From NCBI GenBank assembly GCA_018240525.1, contig JAFEFN010000003.1, positions 496,001 to 560,000 on the forward strand: a DNA stretch of 64,000 nt, given 5' to 3'. This document shows positions 25,672-34,579 of this stretch, in pieces (the first letter of the stretch is position 1; the number at the start of each line of letters is the position of its first letter). This DNA comes from Pseudomonadota bacterium (GTDB taxonomy: Bacteria; Pseudomonadota; Gammaproteobacteria; Steroidobacterales; Steroidobacteraceae). The notes below the pieces were generated by a model, which saw only the letters and a list, made by a program, of their open reading frames with translations, did no database searches and was not told the origin of the DNA. Position numbers and translations under genes: made by a program.

Positions 25672-27225
25672 CTAGAGCGCGCGCTTGTCCCTGGCAGCTG
25701 CAAGGGTGATGAGAACCAGTCCGTGAGGCGGAACGGTCAGCGTGAGGCTGGTGCCGGTCAGGGGCATGGAGGTGGGCAGGGTCATGCTCGCGGCAGAACG
25801 CAGGCGGGCAAGCTCCGCCCGCGTTGGGTAGCGAGGTGCTCCCAGGCGGGCGTATTCCAGCAGCGCGTTGCCATGCTCTCGGTCCACCCGCTCGACCATG
25901 GCCGTATGCGAGCGCGTGTTGGTAAACTGCAGCCGCACAGTGCGCGGCACACCTGCCGTATCGACGTCGGTGTAGTTCCACAGCGCTACGACGAGAGCGC
26001 CATCCTTGCGACGCGTCAGCAGGGATTGCGGTACCGCACTGGGGATTCGCTCCTCGCCCAGCCGGTGCAGCAAGGCCAGCGCGTTGAGCGCCGGCTTGGA
26101 AATGTGCCCGGCGGCAATGAGACCATAGCCCCCGTAGAATGGCCGCTGCACCACACCGGCCTCCTCGAAGACATCCGAGAGCGCCCAGTACGACATTTCC
26201 TGCACCAGCCCATCACAACGGCTGATGGTTTCCGCCAGCCACGGCCCCATGAATGGTGCATCGGTGATCTCGCTGCGGTTGAGGAAAGTCGCATTGAACT
26301 CGGTCATCAGCAGGGGCAGGTCCGGCAGCGGCGAGGCCTTTATTTCTGCGTGCACCTTGTCCACCGCCCGGCAAACCATCTCGCGTCGCGGCACCGGAGC
26401 CTTAGATCCAAAGACGCCTTCTGGCGGGTCGTCGCCGTAAACGTGCGTCGAAACAAAGTCCAGGGGGATCCCCTGCTCCTTACAGTGGCGAATGAACTCC
26501 GTAATCCAGGCCGCCTGTGCGGTCGCCGGGCCGCCGACCCGCAGGCGCGCGTCCACCTCCTTCAGCCGTCGCGCCGTATGCTCGTACAACGCCCAGTAGG
26601 TCGACTGCTTCGGTTCACCGGCCCAGAAGTCGAGGTTAGGCTCGTTCCACACCTCGAAGTACCACTGACTCACCTCACCGATGCCGTAGCGGTCGACCAG
26701 GTGCCGCGCCAACGCGGTGATCAGGCCGTCCCAGCGGCCATAATCCTTCGGCGGTGCAATCACCGGCCGGTACCAGAAGCTGTGACGCGTCTCGGCCTGA
26801 GCTAGCTTCGCCGGCATGAAGGACAGCTCGACAATCGGGCGCACCCCGTTGGCCAGCAGGCCGTCGTAAATCTGGTCGACGTAGGAGAAGTTGTAGACCG
26901 ACTCGCCGTTGGGACCCTCGGTGTAGACACCCACCTCATCGTTGAGGATCCCGTGGAAGCGCACGTAGGCGGCGGACGTGACGCTGCTCACGGTGCGTAA
27001 GTCATCCCGCCAGCTCTCGCGCAGGCTGAGGATGGCGCGGCCAGACCCGAACATGTGCTCCCAGTAGTGCGGGAAAGGATGCGCTGCAGCCTGGGCATCG
27101 ATGCTGACGTCCTCGGGCGTGGCCATCACCGGGACGACTGCTAGGGCGGAGTTTGCGACCACCATCGCGCCAATCATCACTCCTGTCAGCCAGGTGGTCA
27201 TTGAATGCAGGGCCACGGAGGACAT
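25672..27225 (-). CDS. exported GH39-like glycoside hydrolase
   Basis: 517 residues with a signal peptide (MIGAMVVANSALAVVPVMA). The catalytic barrel is that of family GH39 beta-xylosidase-like enzymes: the acid/base Glu lies in YFEVWNEPNLDFW and the nucleophile Glu in LLMTEFNAT. A C-terminal beta-sandwich (from about residue 420) ends in LTLTVPPHGLVLITL. It would cleave a beta-linked glycoside in the periplasm. It starts 15 bases after the GH144-like gene, so the two are one operon and probably act on one glycan. Confidence 0.85.
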   Translation of the reverse strand: MSSVALHSMTTWLTGVMIGAMVVANSALAVVPVMATPEDVSIDAQAAAHPFPHYWEHMFGSGRAILSLRESWRDDLRTVSSVTSAAYVRFHGILNDEVGVYTEGPNGESVYNFSYVDQIYDGLLANGVRPIVELSFMPAKLAQAETRHSFWYRPVIAPPKDYGRWDGLITALARHLVDRYGIGEVSQWYFEVWNEPNLDFWAGEPKQSTYWALYEHTARRLKEVDARLRVGGPATAQAAWITEFIRHCKEQGIPLDFVSTHVYGDDPPEGVFGSKAPVPRREMVCRAVDKVHAEIKASPLPDLPLLMTEFNATFLNRSEITDAPFMGPWLAETISRCDGLVQEMSYWALSDVFEEAGVVQRPFYGGYGLIAAGHISKPALNALALLHRLGEERIPSAVPQSLLTRRKDGALVVALWNYTDVDTAGVPRTVRLQFTNTRSHTAMVERVDREHGNALLEYARLGAPRYPTRAELARLRSAASMTLPTSMPLTGTSLTLTVPPHGLVLITLAAARDKRAL

Positions 27226-27240
27226 CAGCCAGCCGGCGCC

Positions 27241-28722
27241 TCAATCGAGGCGTGCCAGCCAGCCGCCCGTAAAGCCGGCGCGCTCTAGGCCGCGCTGCAG
27301 GTAAGGGTTCGTGCGCATGACGCGCCAGACCAGGTCGCTGCGGAAATTTTCGATCATGGCCAGGATCGGACCCTGGTCAATGCCCACGTAGTCCTGGTCC
27401 ACCCAGCCTAGGCGGGACGGCTGCCACTCGGCGCCGCCACGCCCGTAGGTGGCATTGAAGGCATCACGAAACCCGTAGTCCGAGTAGATCGAGGCCCCGA
27501 AACGACGGTACATCTCCAGAGTCGCCGGTAGCACGATCTCCGGAGCAAAAGGCAACGAGCTGATGGCCGCCGTCGGGGCGATGGTGCCGTCATCCACGAT
27601 GCCCCCGGGCGCCAGCCCGCGCGCGGCGTACTTCAGATACCCCCGCCGCTCGCCGCTGTCGATCGGTCCGGGCCCATCCGAGGCACTCATTCCCCAGACG
27701 TTCTTGCCATAGGCTTGCCAATGCATGGGGTTAGCAATCGCGTAGCGGCGCTGTGCATAGGTGGCACGCCGGCTGTTCTCGAAATAGTCAAGGTCGTGCT
27801 CGCGCATGTAAGCGTCGCGGATGCCCCGGAAATCGACCCACACATGGCTGTACTGGTGGCCGAACAAGGGTGCGAACCCCAAGTAGGTCTGGTCGTACAC
27901 CGCCCCCCAGTGCTTGTCATAGCCTGCGGTCCAGCGCGTCCAGGCATCTTCTTCAATAGGGTGCGAAGGCGAGCCGAGGGCGAGCAGGTACACGAGCATC
28001 CCCTCGTTGTAGCCGAGCCAGTCACTGCCGGAGAAACCTTCCTCGGGCGTCCAGGACAACGCGACAGCGGGTGGCCGCGGCTGCGCCCAGGCCCAGTCCA
28101 CCCGGCGATAGATGGTTTCGGCCAAGCGACGGATTTCGGCCTCCTGGGGCTCGTCGGCATTGAAGAACGACTGACAGAAGAGAACCCCGGCGAGCAAGAG
28201 TGAGGTGTCCACCGTGGAGACCTCGCTCCCCGGAGCACGCGCCCCGGAGTTCATGTCGACGAAGTGGTAAAAGAATCCGTGCTGGTTCTGTGCACTCTCG
28301 AAGAAGCGCAGCGTTGTCAGCACGCGCTTGCGCGCGGCAATGCGGGAAATGTAGCCGCGTTCGACCCCGATGGGGTACGCGGTCAGGCCAAACCCTACTG
28401 CCGCAATGCTCGAGACCGAGGGGGTGGGATAGCGGTCGGGCACCAGTCCATTACGTGGATTGGCGGTGTCCCAGAAGAAGTTGAAGGTGCGCTCCTCAAG
28501 CTCCGCCACGAACGGATCGAGAGCACGTGCCTGCGTGACCGCCGGCAGTGCGGGCTCCTCCTGCGCGCCGACCGCCGCCTGCGGCGCAACAAGCACCCCG
28601 CAAAGGCCGAGCGCGCAGACGATTGCGCGCAGCCGTCCGTGAATGCCTCCCAGCCTCAGCTGGGTCCTAGCGGTCGAGCGAGCTTCCTGTCGCTTCCACA
28701 GACCAATCTTCTGGCAAACCAC
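27241..28722 (-). CDS. exported GH144-like endo-beta-1,2-glucanase (glycoamylase-like domain)
   Basis: 493 residues from a GTG with GGAG five bases upstream; a longer frame begins at 28758. A signal peptide (IVCALGLCGVLVAPQAAVGA) precedes an alpha/alpha-barrel of the glycoamylase-like family, now including GH144. Family blocks include LEERTFNFFWDTANPRNGLVPDR, SVSSIAAVGFGLTAYPIGVERGY, GFFYHFVDM, SWTPEEGFSGSDWLGYNEGMLVYLLALGSP and WVDQDYVGIDQGPILAMIEN. Characterised GH144 enzymes cut beta-1,2-glucan to sophoro-oligosaccharides. Activity on that glucan is inferred. It is the first gene of a minus-strand run. Confidence 0.85.
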   Translation of the reverse strand: MVCQKIGLWKRQEARSTARTQLRLGGIHGRLRAIVCALGLCGVLVAPQAAVGAQEEPALPAVTQARALDPFVAELEERTFNFFWDTANPRNGLVPDRYPTPSVSSIAAVGFGLTAYPIGVERGYISRIAARKRVLTTLRFFESAQNQHGFFYHFVDMNSGARAPGSEVSTVDTSLLLAGVLFCQSFFNADEPQEAEIRRLAETIYRRVDWAWAQPRPPAVALSWTPEEGFSGSDWLGYNEGMLVYLLALGSPSHPIEEDAWTRWTAGYDKHWGAVYDQTYLGFAPLFGHQYSHVWVDFRGIRDAYMREHDLDYFENSRRATYAQRRYAIANPMHWQAYGKNVWGMSASDGPGPIDSGERRGYLKYAARGLAPGGIVDDGTIAPTAAISSLPFAPEIVLPATLEMYRRFGASIYSDYGFRDAFNATYGRGGAEWQPSRLGWVDQDYVGIDQGPILAMIENFRSDLVWRVMRTNPYLQRGLERAGFTGGWLARLD

Positions 28723-29005
28723 CGTTACTCCTGGCGCGCTGTCCTGCGCGCGCCCCACCGGTCGCCTAGGTCCGGTGGACTATCATGTACAGCATTGTCG
28801 CCGTTTGGCGAATCTGCCATGACGCACGGCTCAAAAAAAGTAGTTCGTTGCCCATGAGCGCGAAAGATGGACCTCTCGTGCACGGGTTCCCCCGGCGCCG
28901 GCCCCGGAGCTTGAGCGGCCCTATGGCACCCGGCGAATTCTATGGACCTGATTTCAGAGCGCTTTCCCGAAATCCGGAAAGCGAAAGCGCCAGCGGCGCG
29001 ACGGA

Positions 29006-30352
29006 TCAGCCGATGCGGATGCGATTGTCCTGCCGGACACCCAGCGAGGTATGCATGATCACCTGCTCGCGTTCCGCCCGCCAGCGGAGGAATTCAAGCA
29101 GCGGCCGCGCTTGCGCCATGTTCACCGAGCGCGCGTAGCGACAGATGGCCTGATGCGCCTGCGCCCCGCTGCCGGGTGCTCGCCCTAGGATGGCGGCGGT
29201 CCGCTCGATTTCCTCGCGCTCATAGCGCTCCGGGCCATAGTCGATGAAATCGCGCGCATAGGCCATCAGGTCAACGATGCCGCGCAACTTGTACGCCGAC
29301 GCTGCCATTGCGGCATCCTGCGCCAGCTCATTGAGACAATCACGGCTGTACTGGAAGACGATACGGCATGGATCGGCGCCGCGCAGCTGGGGAGGCGGCC
29401 CCTGAAACTCAACCCCCTGACAGCGACACAGGGCCTCGATGAGGGACAGCGAATTGATCTGGCGGAATGCAAACAGCATGGGCACGTTCTGCAGCGCCGA
29501 GGGCTTAGACAGAGCCATGTGCATCGCGATGAGCCAGCGCACCAGTACGAGCGCGAGAGCGTAATCGAGCTTGCGCAGGTCGACCGCCCTGCCGCTGAGC
29601 GCCTCGTAGTTGGCGATGTGCTCGGCGGCCTCGCCAAAAGGGGCCCCGAGCGCGCGCGCGATGATGCAGGCGAGGTCCTCCAGCGGATGGCCGACTCGCA
29701 CCATCTCCCAGTCGATGAGGGCGCGGATGCGGCCGTCCTGGATCATGAAGTTCCCCGGCCCCAGGTCGCCATGGACGATGACTGCAGGAGCCTGCGCATC
29801 CGGGACCGCCTGGCTGAGCCAGTTGAGCGAGAAGTCGATCAACGGGTCGTGCAACGTGGCGCGCTCGTCGTACAGTTTTCCCCAGGTGTGCATATCGCCT
29901 GAAATCGCCACGCCAAGGCTTCCCCCGGCTTCGGGGCCGAGCGCACTCACCCGGCGCGGGTCGATCGCCTGCAGGGTGACGATCGCCTGGACCAGTTCAC
30001 GACGGATCGATGCCTCTTCTGCCGGGCTGCCGGTCTTCTGATAGCTGGTGTGCCCAGGAAGAAACTCCATCAGCATGGCGTTGTGCTCGGGGGAGAAGTC
30101 ATACACCCGGGCGATCGGCAATCCCGTGCCCTGCAGCTGGGCCAGCACCGAATACTCGCGCTGCAGGGTCAGGTCGGTGCCGGACAGCGGCCCGCGGCCG
30201 GCATCGAGGCGCAGGAAGGCCTTCGCCTCGTTGGCACCGGTGAGGATGAAGCTGTTGCGCGACGCCCCGCCGGTCAGTTCATGCACCTGCGTGAGGGTGG
30301 TGCCAATGATGCCCTCGATCCATCTGACCAGCGAGGGCTCGAGTGTAGCCAT
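29006..30352 (-). CDS. APH-family phosphotransferase (island copy 1)
   Basis: 448 residues with AGGAG seven bases before the ATG. The kinase-like fold of the aminoglycoside phosphotransferase family is clear: VIVHGDLGPGNFMI carries the catalytic Asp and Asn, and LIDWEMVRVGHPLEDLA the metal-binding Asp. The N-lobe has LTGGASRNSF. The extra ~150 C-terminal residues are helical. Members of this broad group phosphorylate small alcohols or have unknown substrates; there is no sign of true antibiotic resistance. It is the last gene of the DUF7064/SnoaL/LuxR unit and is distantly paralogous to 33183-34535. Confidence 0.85.
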   Translation of the reverse strand: MATLEPSLVRWIEGIIGTTLTQVHELTGGASRNSFILTGANEAKAFLRLDAGRGPLSGTDLTLQREYSVLAQLQGTGLPIARVYDFSPEHNAMLMEFLPGHTSYQKTGSPAEEASIRRELVQAIVTLQAIDPRRVSALGPEAGGSLGVAISGDMHTWGKLYDERATLHDPLIDFSLNWLSQAVPDAQAPAVIVHGDLGPGNFMIQDGRIRALIDWEMVRVGHPLEDLACIIARALGAPFGEAAEHIANYEALSGRAVDLRKLDYALALVLVRWLIAMHMALSKPSALQNVPMLFAFRQINSLSLIEALCRCQGVEFQGPPPQLRGADPCRIVFQYSRDCLNELAQDAAMAASAYKLRGIVDLMAYARDFIDYGPERYEREEIERTAAILGRAPGSGAQAHQAICRYARSVNMAQARPLLEFLRWRAEREQVIMHTSLGVRQDNRIRIG

Positions 30353-30370
30353 TGCGTGCTCCTGCGCGCG

Positions 30371-31525
30371 CTAGGCGATGATCGCCAGGCTGGTGAGCAC
30401 CAGGCGCATCAGATCCGCCTGCCGGTGCGTATCGGTCTTGGCGAACACCGAGCGCAGCTGGACGCGGGCGGTGTTCTCGGATATCTCAAGGCGCGCGGCT
30501 GCCTCACTGATCGACAGCCCTTCGAGCAGCTCCCCGACCAGCGCCACCTCGGCGCGGGACAGGTTGTACAGCCCGGCAAAGGTCGTGATCGACACGATGC
30601 GCTGTAATTTCTCCCCGGACAGGAACACTGCAACACCGCCGGCGGCCCCGGCGCCATGAACCCCTACCTCCTGGATAGGTCGCAGTAGCAGATGCAGCGT
30701 CTGGTCGCTCGCCCGGGCAGCGAGCGTGAGCGAGCCGCTCGCCGGAGTGCCGGCGCTGCCGGAGGCCAGCGCCTGCTGGATGGCACGGCCGAGTTGCAGC
30801 TCGTGATCGGCAGCCCCCGCCTGCAAGAAGTTCCCGACCACGCGCAGCAGCTGCGTGTCCTTCATCATGCGCGACGCGGTCTCGTTCACCCTGATGACAT
30901 GCGCGCGCTCATTCAGGATGACCACGCCGAAGGCAAGCTGATCGATCGCCTTGATGTAGGCATTGATTTCCAGCTGGCGCCGTCGTCCGCGTTCGAACAT
31001 CTCCAGCGCCACTTTGAGGTGCGGGTAGAGACGCATCATCAGAGACTTCTCGGCCAGCCCGAACAACCCGGCCGGCTCGCGCCTGGACAGCTTCAGGCTG
31101 CCAAGATAGGTACCACCGAAGACGACGTTCATCGCGAGGATGTCGGTATTGCCGTCGAGCTTGAGCAATTCGTTATAGAAGCGCGAGCGCTTGAATTCCT
31201 CGGCACTGACACGGTCGAAGATGTTGCAGGCAACCCCCTCCTCTAGGTCCAGGAAGGGGTCGTCCTCGAACCGCACGGTGCGGTATACGTCGGCGAGTGC
31301 CCGCGTGACATGCACGTCGAACAGATCGCCGCGGTCGCCGATGGCCGGCTGCCGCACGACCAGGGTCGCAGCGCAGCCATTGAACTGGGCGCTCATCTCC
31401 TCCAAGAACTCGGTCCACGGGCTGGCGGAGTGCACGCTTCGATACAGCTTGAGCAGCAACTGGTCGAAGCCGATGGGCTGCCCGGCTGCCGGCGCGGGCT
31501 GTGGTTTCCGGGTCTCGTTCCCCAT
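30371..31525 (-). CDS. LuxR-type transcriptional regulator (island copy 1)
   Basis: About 384 residues from the ATG at 31525; an ATG at 31567 overlapping the upstream gene is possible. A long N-terminal sensory part includes a PAS-like block (IKAIDQLAFGVVILNERAHVIRVNETASRMM). The C-terminal helix-turn-helix is LuxR type: LSRAEVALVGELLEGLSISEAAARLEISENTARVQLRSVFAKT. It is closely related to the regulator at 39889-41040; the last 11 residues RLVLTSLAIIA are the same in both. It probably senses the island's substrate and may bind the shared operator upstream of its own unit. Confidence 0.87.
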   Translation of the reverse strand: MGNETRKPQPAPAAGQPIGFDQLLLKLYRSVHSASPWTEFLEEMSAQFNGCAATLVVRQPAIGDRGDLFDVHVTRALADVYRTVRFEDDPFLDLEEGVACNIFDRVSAEEFKRSRFYNELLKLDGNTDILAMNVVFGGTYLGSLKLSRREPAGLFGLAEKSLMMRLYPHLKVALEMFERGRRRQLEINAYIKAIDQLAFGVVILNERAHVIRVNETASRMMKDTQLLRVVGNFLQAGAADHELQLGRAIQQALASGSAGTPASGSLTLAARASDQTLHLLLRPIQEVGVHGAGAAGGVAVFLSGEKLQRIVSITTFAGLYNLSRAEVALVGELLEGLSISEAAARLEISENTARVQLRSVFAKTDTHRQADLMRLVLTSLAIIA

Positions 31526-31541
31526 GGACGCCAGTGTACTG

Positions 31542-32045
31542 TCATCGGCGTACAGCGCGAGGTGCATCCCCCCAGGGATGTGTGGTGAGGTAGGCACCTG
31601 TGTCCCCGACGAAGTGGACCTCCACGATCCTGCGCCGGAAGTGCATTTCCCCGCCGGCCTGCTCAAAGCGATCTCGGTAGCGGCCGCCGAAGACGATTCG
31701 CGGCAGGGTGCTGCCGTGCTGCTGGACGATGAGGAAGTTTGATTCCGCCCCAAGGCTGCCATCCTCAGCCTGGAACACGTCGATATTGGAGACGTAGTGC
31801 AGCGCCCGGCCGGTCGCGTACAACTGCTCCGGGTTGGCGGGATTGCCGTTGGCGTCGTAAAAGCGATGCCGGCGCATGAGTTCCCGCACCCCGTCGGCAC
31901 CTGCAAACACCTCCCCCACGCCGGCGAATACGATCTCGCCATTGCGAAAAAGCTGCGCCAAGTCCTCCACCAGACCGCAGTCTTGCAGCCGTGTCGAGCG
32001 ATGGATGAGTGCACGCAGCGCATGTTCGGTGGCGTAGTCGAGCAT
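31542..32045 (-). CDS. SnoaL/NTF2-fold protein (island copy 1)
   Basis: 167 residues. The pattern LRALIHRSTRLQDCGLVEDLAQLFRNGEIVFAG, then YVSNIDVF and a long ISVEV-type final strand region (RIVEVHFVGDTGAYL), is that of SnoaL-like / nuclear-transport-factor-2 proteins, the fold also used by ring-hydroxylating dioxygenase small subunits. Such proteins are isomerases, cyclases, hydrolases or pure binding proteins. It lies 9 bases after the DUF7064-like gene and 16 before the LuxR gene, so it is in their operon. Confidence 0.78.
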   Translation of the reverse strand: MLDYATEHALRALIHRSTRLQDCGLVEDLAQLFRNGEIVFAGVGEVFAGADGVRELMRRHRFYDANGNPANPEQLYATGRALHYVSNIDVFQAEDGSLGAESNFLIVQQHGSTLPRIVFGGRYRDRFEQAGGEMHFRRRIVEVHFVGDTGAYLTTHPWGDAPRAVRR

Positions 32046-32054
32046 GAGGCACGC

Positions 32055-32975
32055 CTAGGCCCGCGCGCCGCGGTCGCGGGCGTGCCAGAGCGGGACGCTC
32101 CACACGTCCTGCTCCTCGCCGTAGATGGTCTCGCCGTCGATGTCCCAGCGCATCAGGTGCAGCCAGGTGATCAGGTTCGGGTACGGTTCGTAGACCATCC
32201 GGTTCATCGGCACCCCGCGTGCAAGGATCCGCCGGCCCTCGGTGTCGTAGACCTCAAGCTCCACCTGCCTGAGCACCTCGTTGGCATAGATGCTGGAGCG
32301 CTTACCGCCGGCCAGACTGAGGCGCCGACCATCGCGTGCCAGGTAGCCCTTGAAGACCTCATCCCCCTGCGCGCCCGGCTTGGAGTAGCACACGAAGGCA
32401 AGTTTTTCCGACTGTCCGTGACAGTAGTTCATGCGAATGTCGTCGGTGATCACGCGCGGCCCCCAGGACCGGTCGCGGATACCAAAGCAGTCGATCTCGT
32501 GACGGCGCGCGCCGATTCTGATCGATCCGGTGTAGCGGCCCGCCTGATCGATGTGGCCGGCAAAGAATTCGCTCATCCCCTTGGCGTTGACGATTTCCGG
32601 AGGCGTGGTGGCGTCGAACCTGAGTTCCACCTCGATATCGCGGCGTGCGTAGGACATCTCGTAGCGATTGCCCTCCTCTACCGTGCGCAGGCACGTGCCG
32701 CAGTCCAGTTCCAGCGACCGCAGGTCGAGCCGTCCCGAAATCGCCCGATTGACCTCATAGTGGAAGGCCGGGATGTCCCAGGGCAGGTACGCACTGGCGT
32801 CCCAGACGATACAACCGCCCCCGTAAATGCCGAGCACCGGCCGGAACCACTGGTACAGGTACACCGTCGTCGCCAGCTCCGGGATCCAGGCGCCATACCA
32901 GAACGTTTCCATCCAGTACGGCTGGCTGTGATCCCAGTCATGGAAGGTGTCAACCGAGTTTTCAACAACCAGCAT
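32055..32975 (-). CDS. DUF7064-like beta-barrel protein (hydroxyneurosporene-synthase-like)
   Basis: About 306 residues from the ATG at 32975; upstream in-frame sequence to 33128 runs through the operator and is unlikely to be coding. The block HEIDCFGIRDRSWGPR is the signature of the DUF7064/CrtC-lipocalin-like group, and FHDWDHSQPYWMETFWYGAW and YGEEQDVWSVPLWH are typical ends. These proteins occur in lipid, terpenoid and steroid catabolic clusters; their reaction is unknown. It heads the unit DUF7064-SnoaL-LuxR-APH, with the palindromic element 65 bases upstream. Confidence 0.75.
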   Translation of the reverse strand: MLVVENSVDTFHDWDHSQPYWMETFWYGAWIPELATTVYLYQWFRPVLGIYGGGCIVWDASAYLPWDIPAFHYEVNRAISGRLDLRSLELDCGTCLRTVEEGNRYEMSYARRDIEVELRFDATTPPEIVNAKGMSEFFAGHIDQAGRYTGSIRIGARRHEIDCFGIRDRSWGPRVITDDIRMNYCHGQSEKLAFVCYSKPGAQGDEVFKGYLARDGRRLSLAGGKRSSIYANEVLRQVELEVYDTEGRRILARGVPMNRMVYEPYPNLITWLHLMRWDIDGETIYGEEQDVWSVPLWHARDRGARA

Positions 32976-33039
32976 CGCGGCTTTGACCCCGAATCTGCCC
33001 CAGAGGACTGATCCGCAGCATAGAACTCCGTTCAAACCG

Positions 33040-33064
33040 CGGTAATCACCGGAACCGATTACCG
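33040..33064. promoter_or_regulatory. 25-bp palindromic element, copy A of a shared island operator
   Basis: CGGTAATC and GATTACCG form perfect 8-base arms around ACCGGAACC. The element lies 65 bases upstream of the DUF7064-like start and is matched at 19 of 25 positions by the element at 39736-39760, upstream of the TonB receptor and second LuxR gene. The best-kept core is AATCACCG-AA--GATTA. Confidence 0.55.
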
Positions 33065-33125
33065 TTGCGGCTGTGCCGGCCCGCGGCGCCGGAGGTTGCC
33101 TGCGCCATCGAGTCTGCAGATAACC

Positions 33126-33139
33126 CAATCAAGTGATTG
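33126..33139. promoter_or_regulatory. small palindrome with the same AATC/GATT half-sites
   Basis: CAATCA and TGATTG are perfect 6-base arms around AG, 62 bases beyond the 25-bp element and still inside the gap between the second phosphotransferase stop and the DUF7064-like gene. It could be a secondary site for the same regulator. Confidence 0.35.
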
Positions 33140-33182
33140 ACCCGGGAGCGGCGCACACTCAGGAAATTTCTGGCCCAGCGCA

Positions 33183-34535
33183 TCAGTCCAGGGCGGCCCA
33201 GCGGCGGTCTGGATAGAGGCGCGCCGCCGGCCCGTACAACCATTCGAGCCGATAGCAGCGGCGCCCGAAGAAGCGGATCAGACGCTCGTCATCGAAGCGG
33301 TGCTGCCGGATCGCAAGGTCGAGCGCGGCATTGCCTGCAGCAGCGTTCGTCACGCGGTGCCCGAGCAGCTCGCCCAAGTCATCGAGATCGGCGCGCTCGA
33401 TCCGCTGCCCGAGCCGCTGCACGCGCTCCATGCACTGGATGAGTACCGACACTTCGAGTGCGCGCGCCTTGGCGTAGGGATCCGTCAGCGTCGGGCGCAC
33501 GTCATGCTCATTGGCGAAATCCGCCGCCATGGCCAACGGGTCCCTAACCCCGTCGTCTGCCGGCAGTTCCACGGCGCCGATCTGCACTCCCATCGACTCC
33601 GCCATCGACTCCAGCGTCGATCGATCGCCGATGTAACGATAGGCGAGGTACCAAGCCTGGGGTTCGCGGAGGTTGGCGATGACCGTACGCTCGGCGATCG
33701 GGATCATACCGCGCACGTTCTGCTGCACTCGGTAGTAGCGCACCGCCGCCAGGTCCACCGCCAGTCCCGAGCGCTGCTCATACCGCCTCATGAGGCCGGT
33801 CAGCCCCCCTGAGGGGTTCCAGAACTCGCGCACGCAGATATTCCCGAGGTCCTCCATCGGATCGCCCAGGTGCGCCCACTCCCAGTCAATCACCGCCGTG
33901 ACGTGGTCACCCTCGAAAAGGAAATTCACCGGCCCGGTGTCGCCCTGCACCATCGACACACGCTGCACCTTCTTCGGAGCGAAACGCTCCAGCCAGTCCA
34001 CCCCGTAGGTGATGAGTGGATCGTGGTAGCCGGACAGGAATTCCGCCCAGCGCTTCCTCACCAGGTCCAGCTCGCCCAGGACCAAGTCGCGCGCAGTGGC
34101 GGGCCGCGGAAAGTCGGCTGCCGGAAAGCGCGCGATGTCGAGCCGATGCAGTTCCGCCACGATGTCGATGAAGTTCTCCATCACCGGCCGCTGCTGTTCG
34201 GCCGGCACATTCTGCAGGTCGGCCCGACCGGGCATTCGCTCGAAAAGCGTACAGGCGAGTGCATCATTGCGCGCCAGTACCCTCGGCACCGGCACCGCGC
34301 TGCCGTGCAGCGCGGCCACGATCTGCGTCTCCCGCCTCAGGGACCACGGGTCCCCGGGGATCGGCGTGCGCTCAAGCCGCAGGAATCCCTTTACGGTCTC
34401 CCCCCCGGCGGACGGGGTGACGTCCACGATCCAGGCCTCGCGTCGTGCCGTGTGCCTTTCCAGACGAGTCACCGGGCCACCGCCCACTTGTGCAAGCCAC
34501 TCGACAATTCCGGGCGGTAGATCGTGATTAAGCAT
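33183..34535 (-). CDS. APH-family phosphotransferase (island copy 2)
   Basis: 450 residues. The catalytic block is VQGDTGPVNFLF, with the family His replaced by Gln but the catalytic Asp and the metal-binding Asn kept; the second acidic motif is VIDWEWAHLGDPMEDLGN. The Gln form is common in environmental members of this family and is not evidence of inactivity. The N-lobe binds nucleotide through LERHTARREAWIVDV and KGFLRLER. The protein is longer at its C-terminus than antibiotic kinases. It follows the racemase by 44 bases and is probably cotranscribed with it. Confidence 0.85.
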   Translation of the reverse strand: MLNHDLPPGIVEWLAQVGGGPVTRLERHTARREAWIVDVTPSAGGETVKGFLRLERTPIPGDPWSLRRETQIVAALHGSAVPVPRVLARNDALACTLFERMPGRADLQNVPAEQQRPVMENFIDIVAELHRLDIARFPAADFPRPATARDLVLGELDLVRKRWAEFLSGYHDPLITYGVDWLERFAPKKVQRVSMVQGDTGPVNFLFEGDHVTAVIDWEWAHLGDPMEDLGNICVREFWNPSGGLTGLMRRYEQRSGLAVDLAAVRYYRVQQNVRGMIPIAERTVIANLREPQAWYLAYRYIGDRSTLESMAESMGVQIGAVELPADDGVRDPLAMAADFANEHDVRPTLTDPYAKARALEVSVLIQCMERVQRLGQRIERADLDDLGELLGHRVTNAAAGNAALDLAIRQHRFDDERLIRFFGRRCYRLEWLYGPAARLYPDRRWAALD

Positions 34536-34579
34536 GAGACTCCCTTGTATTGCTGACCAAAGCGGCTGTGGCGCGTCGC

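Noticed and set aside
33183..34535. Loss of the His in the kinase motif (QGD instead of HGD) as evidence of a dead kinase
   Set aside because: The catalytic Asp and Asn and the second acidic motif are intact, and the Gln form is common in active-looking environmental members.
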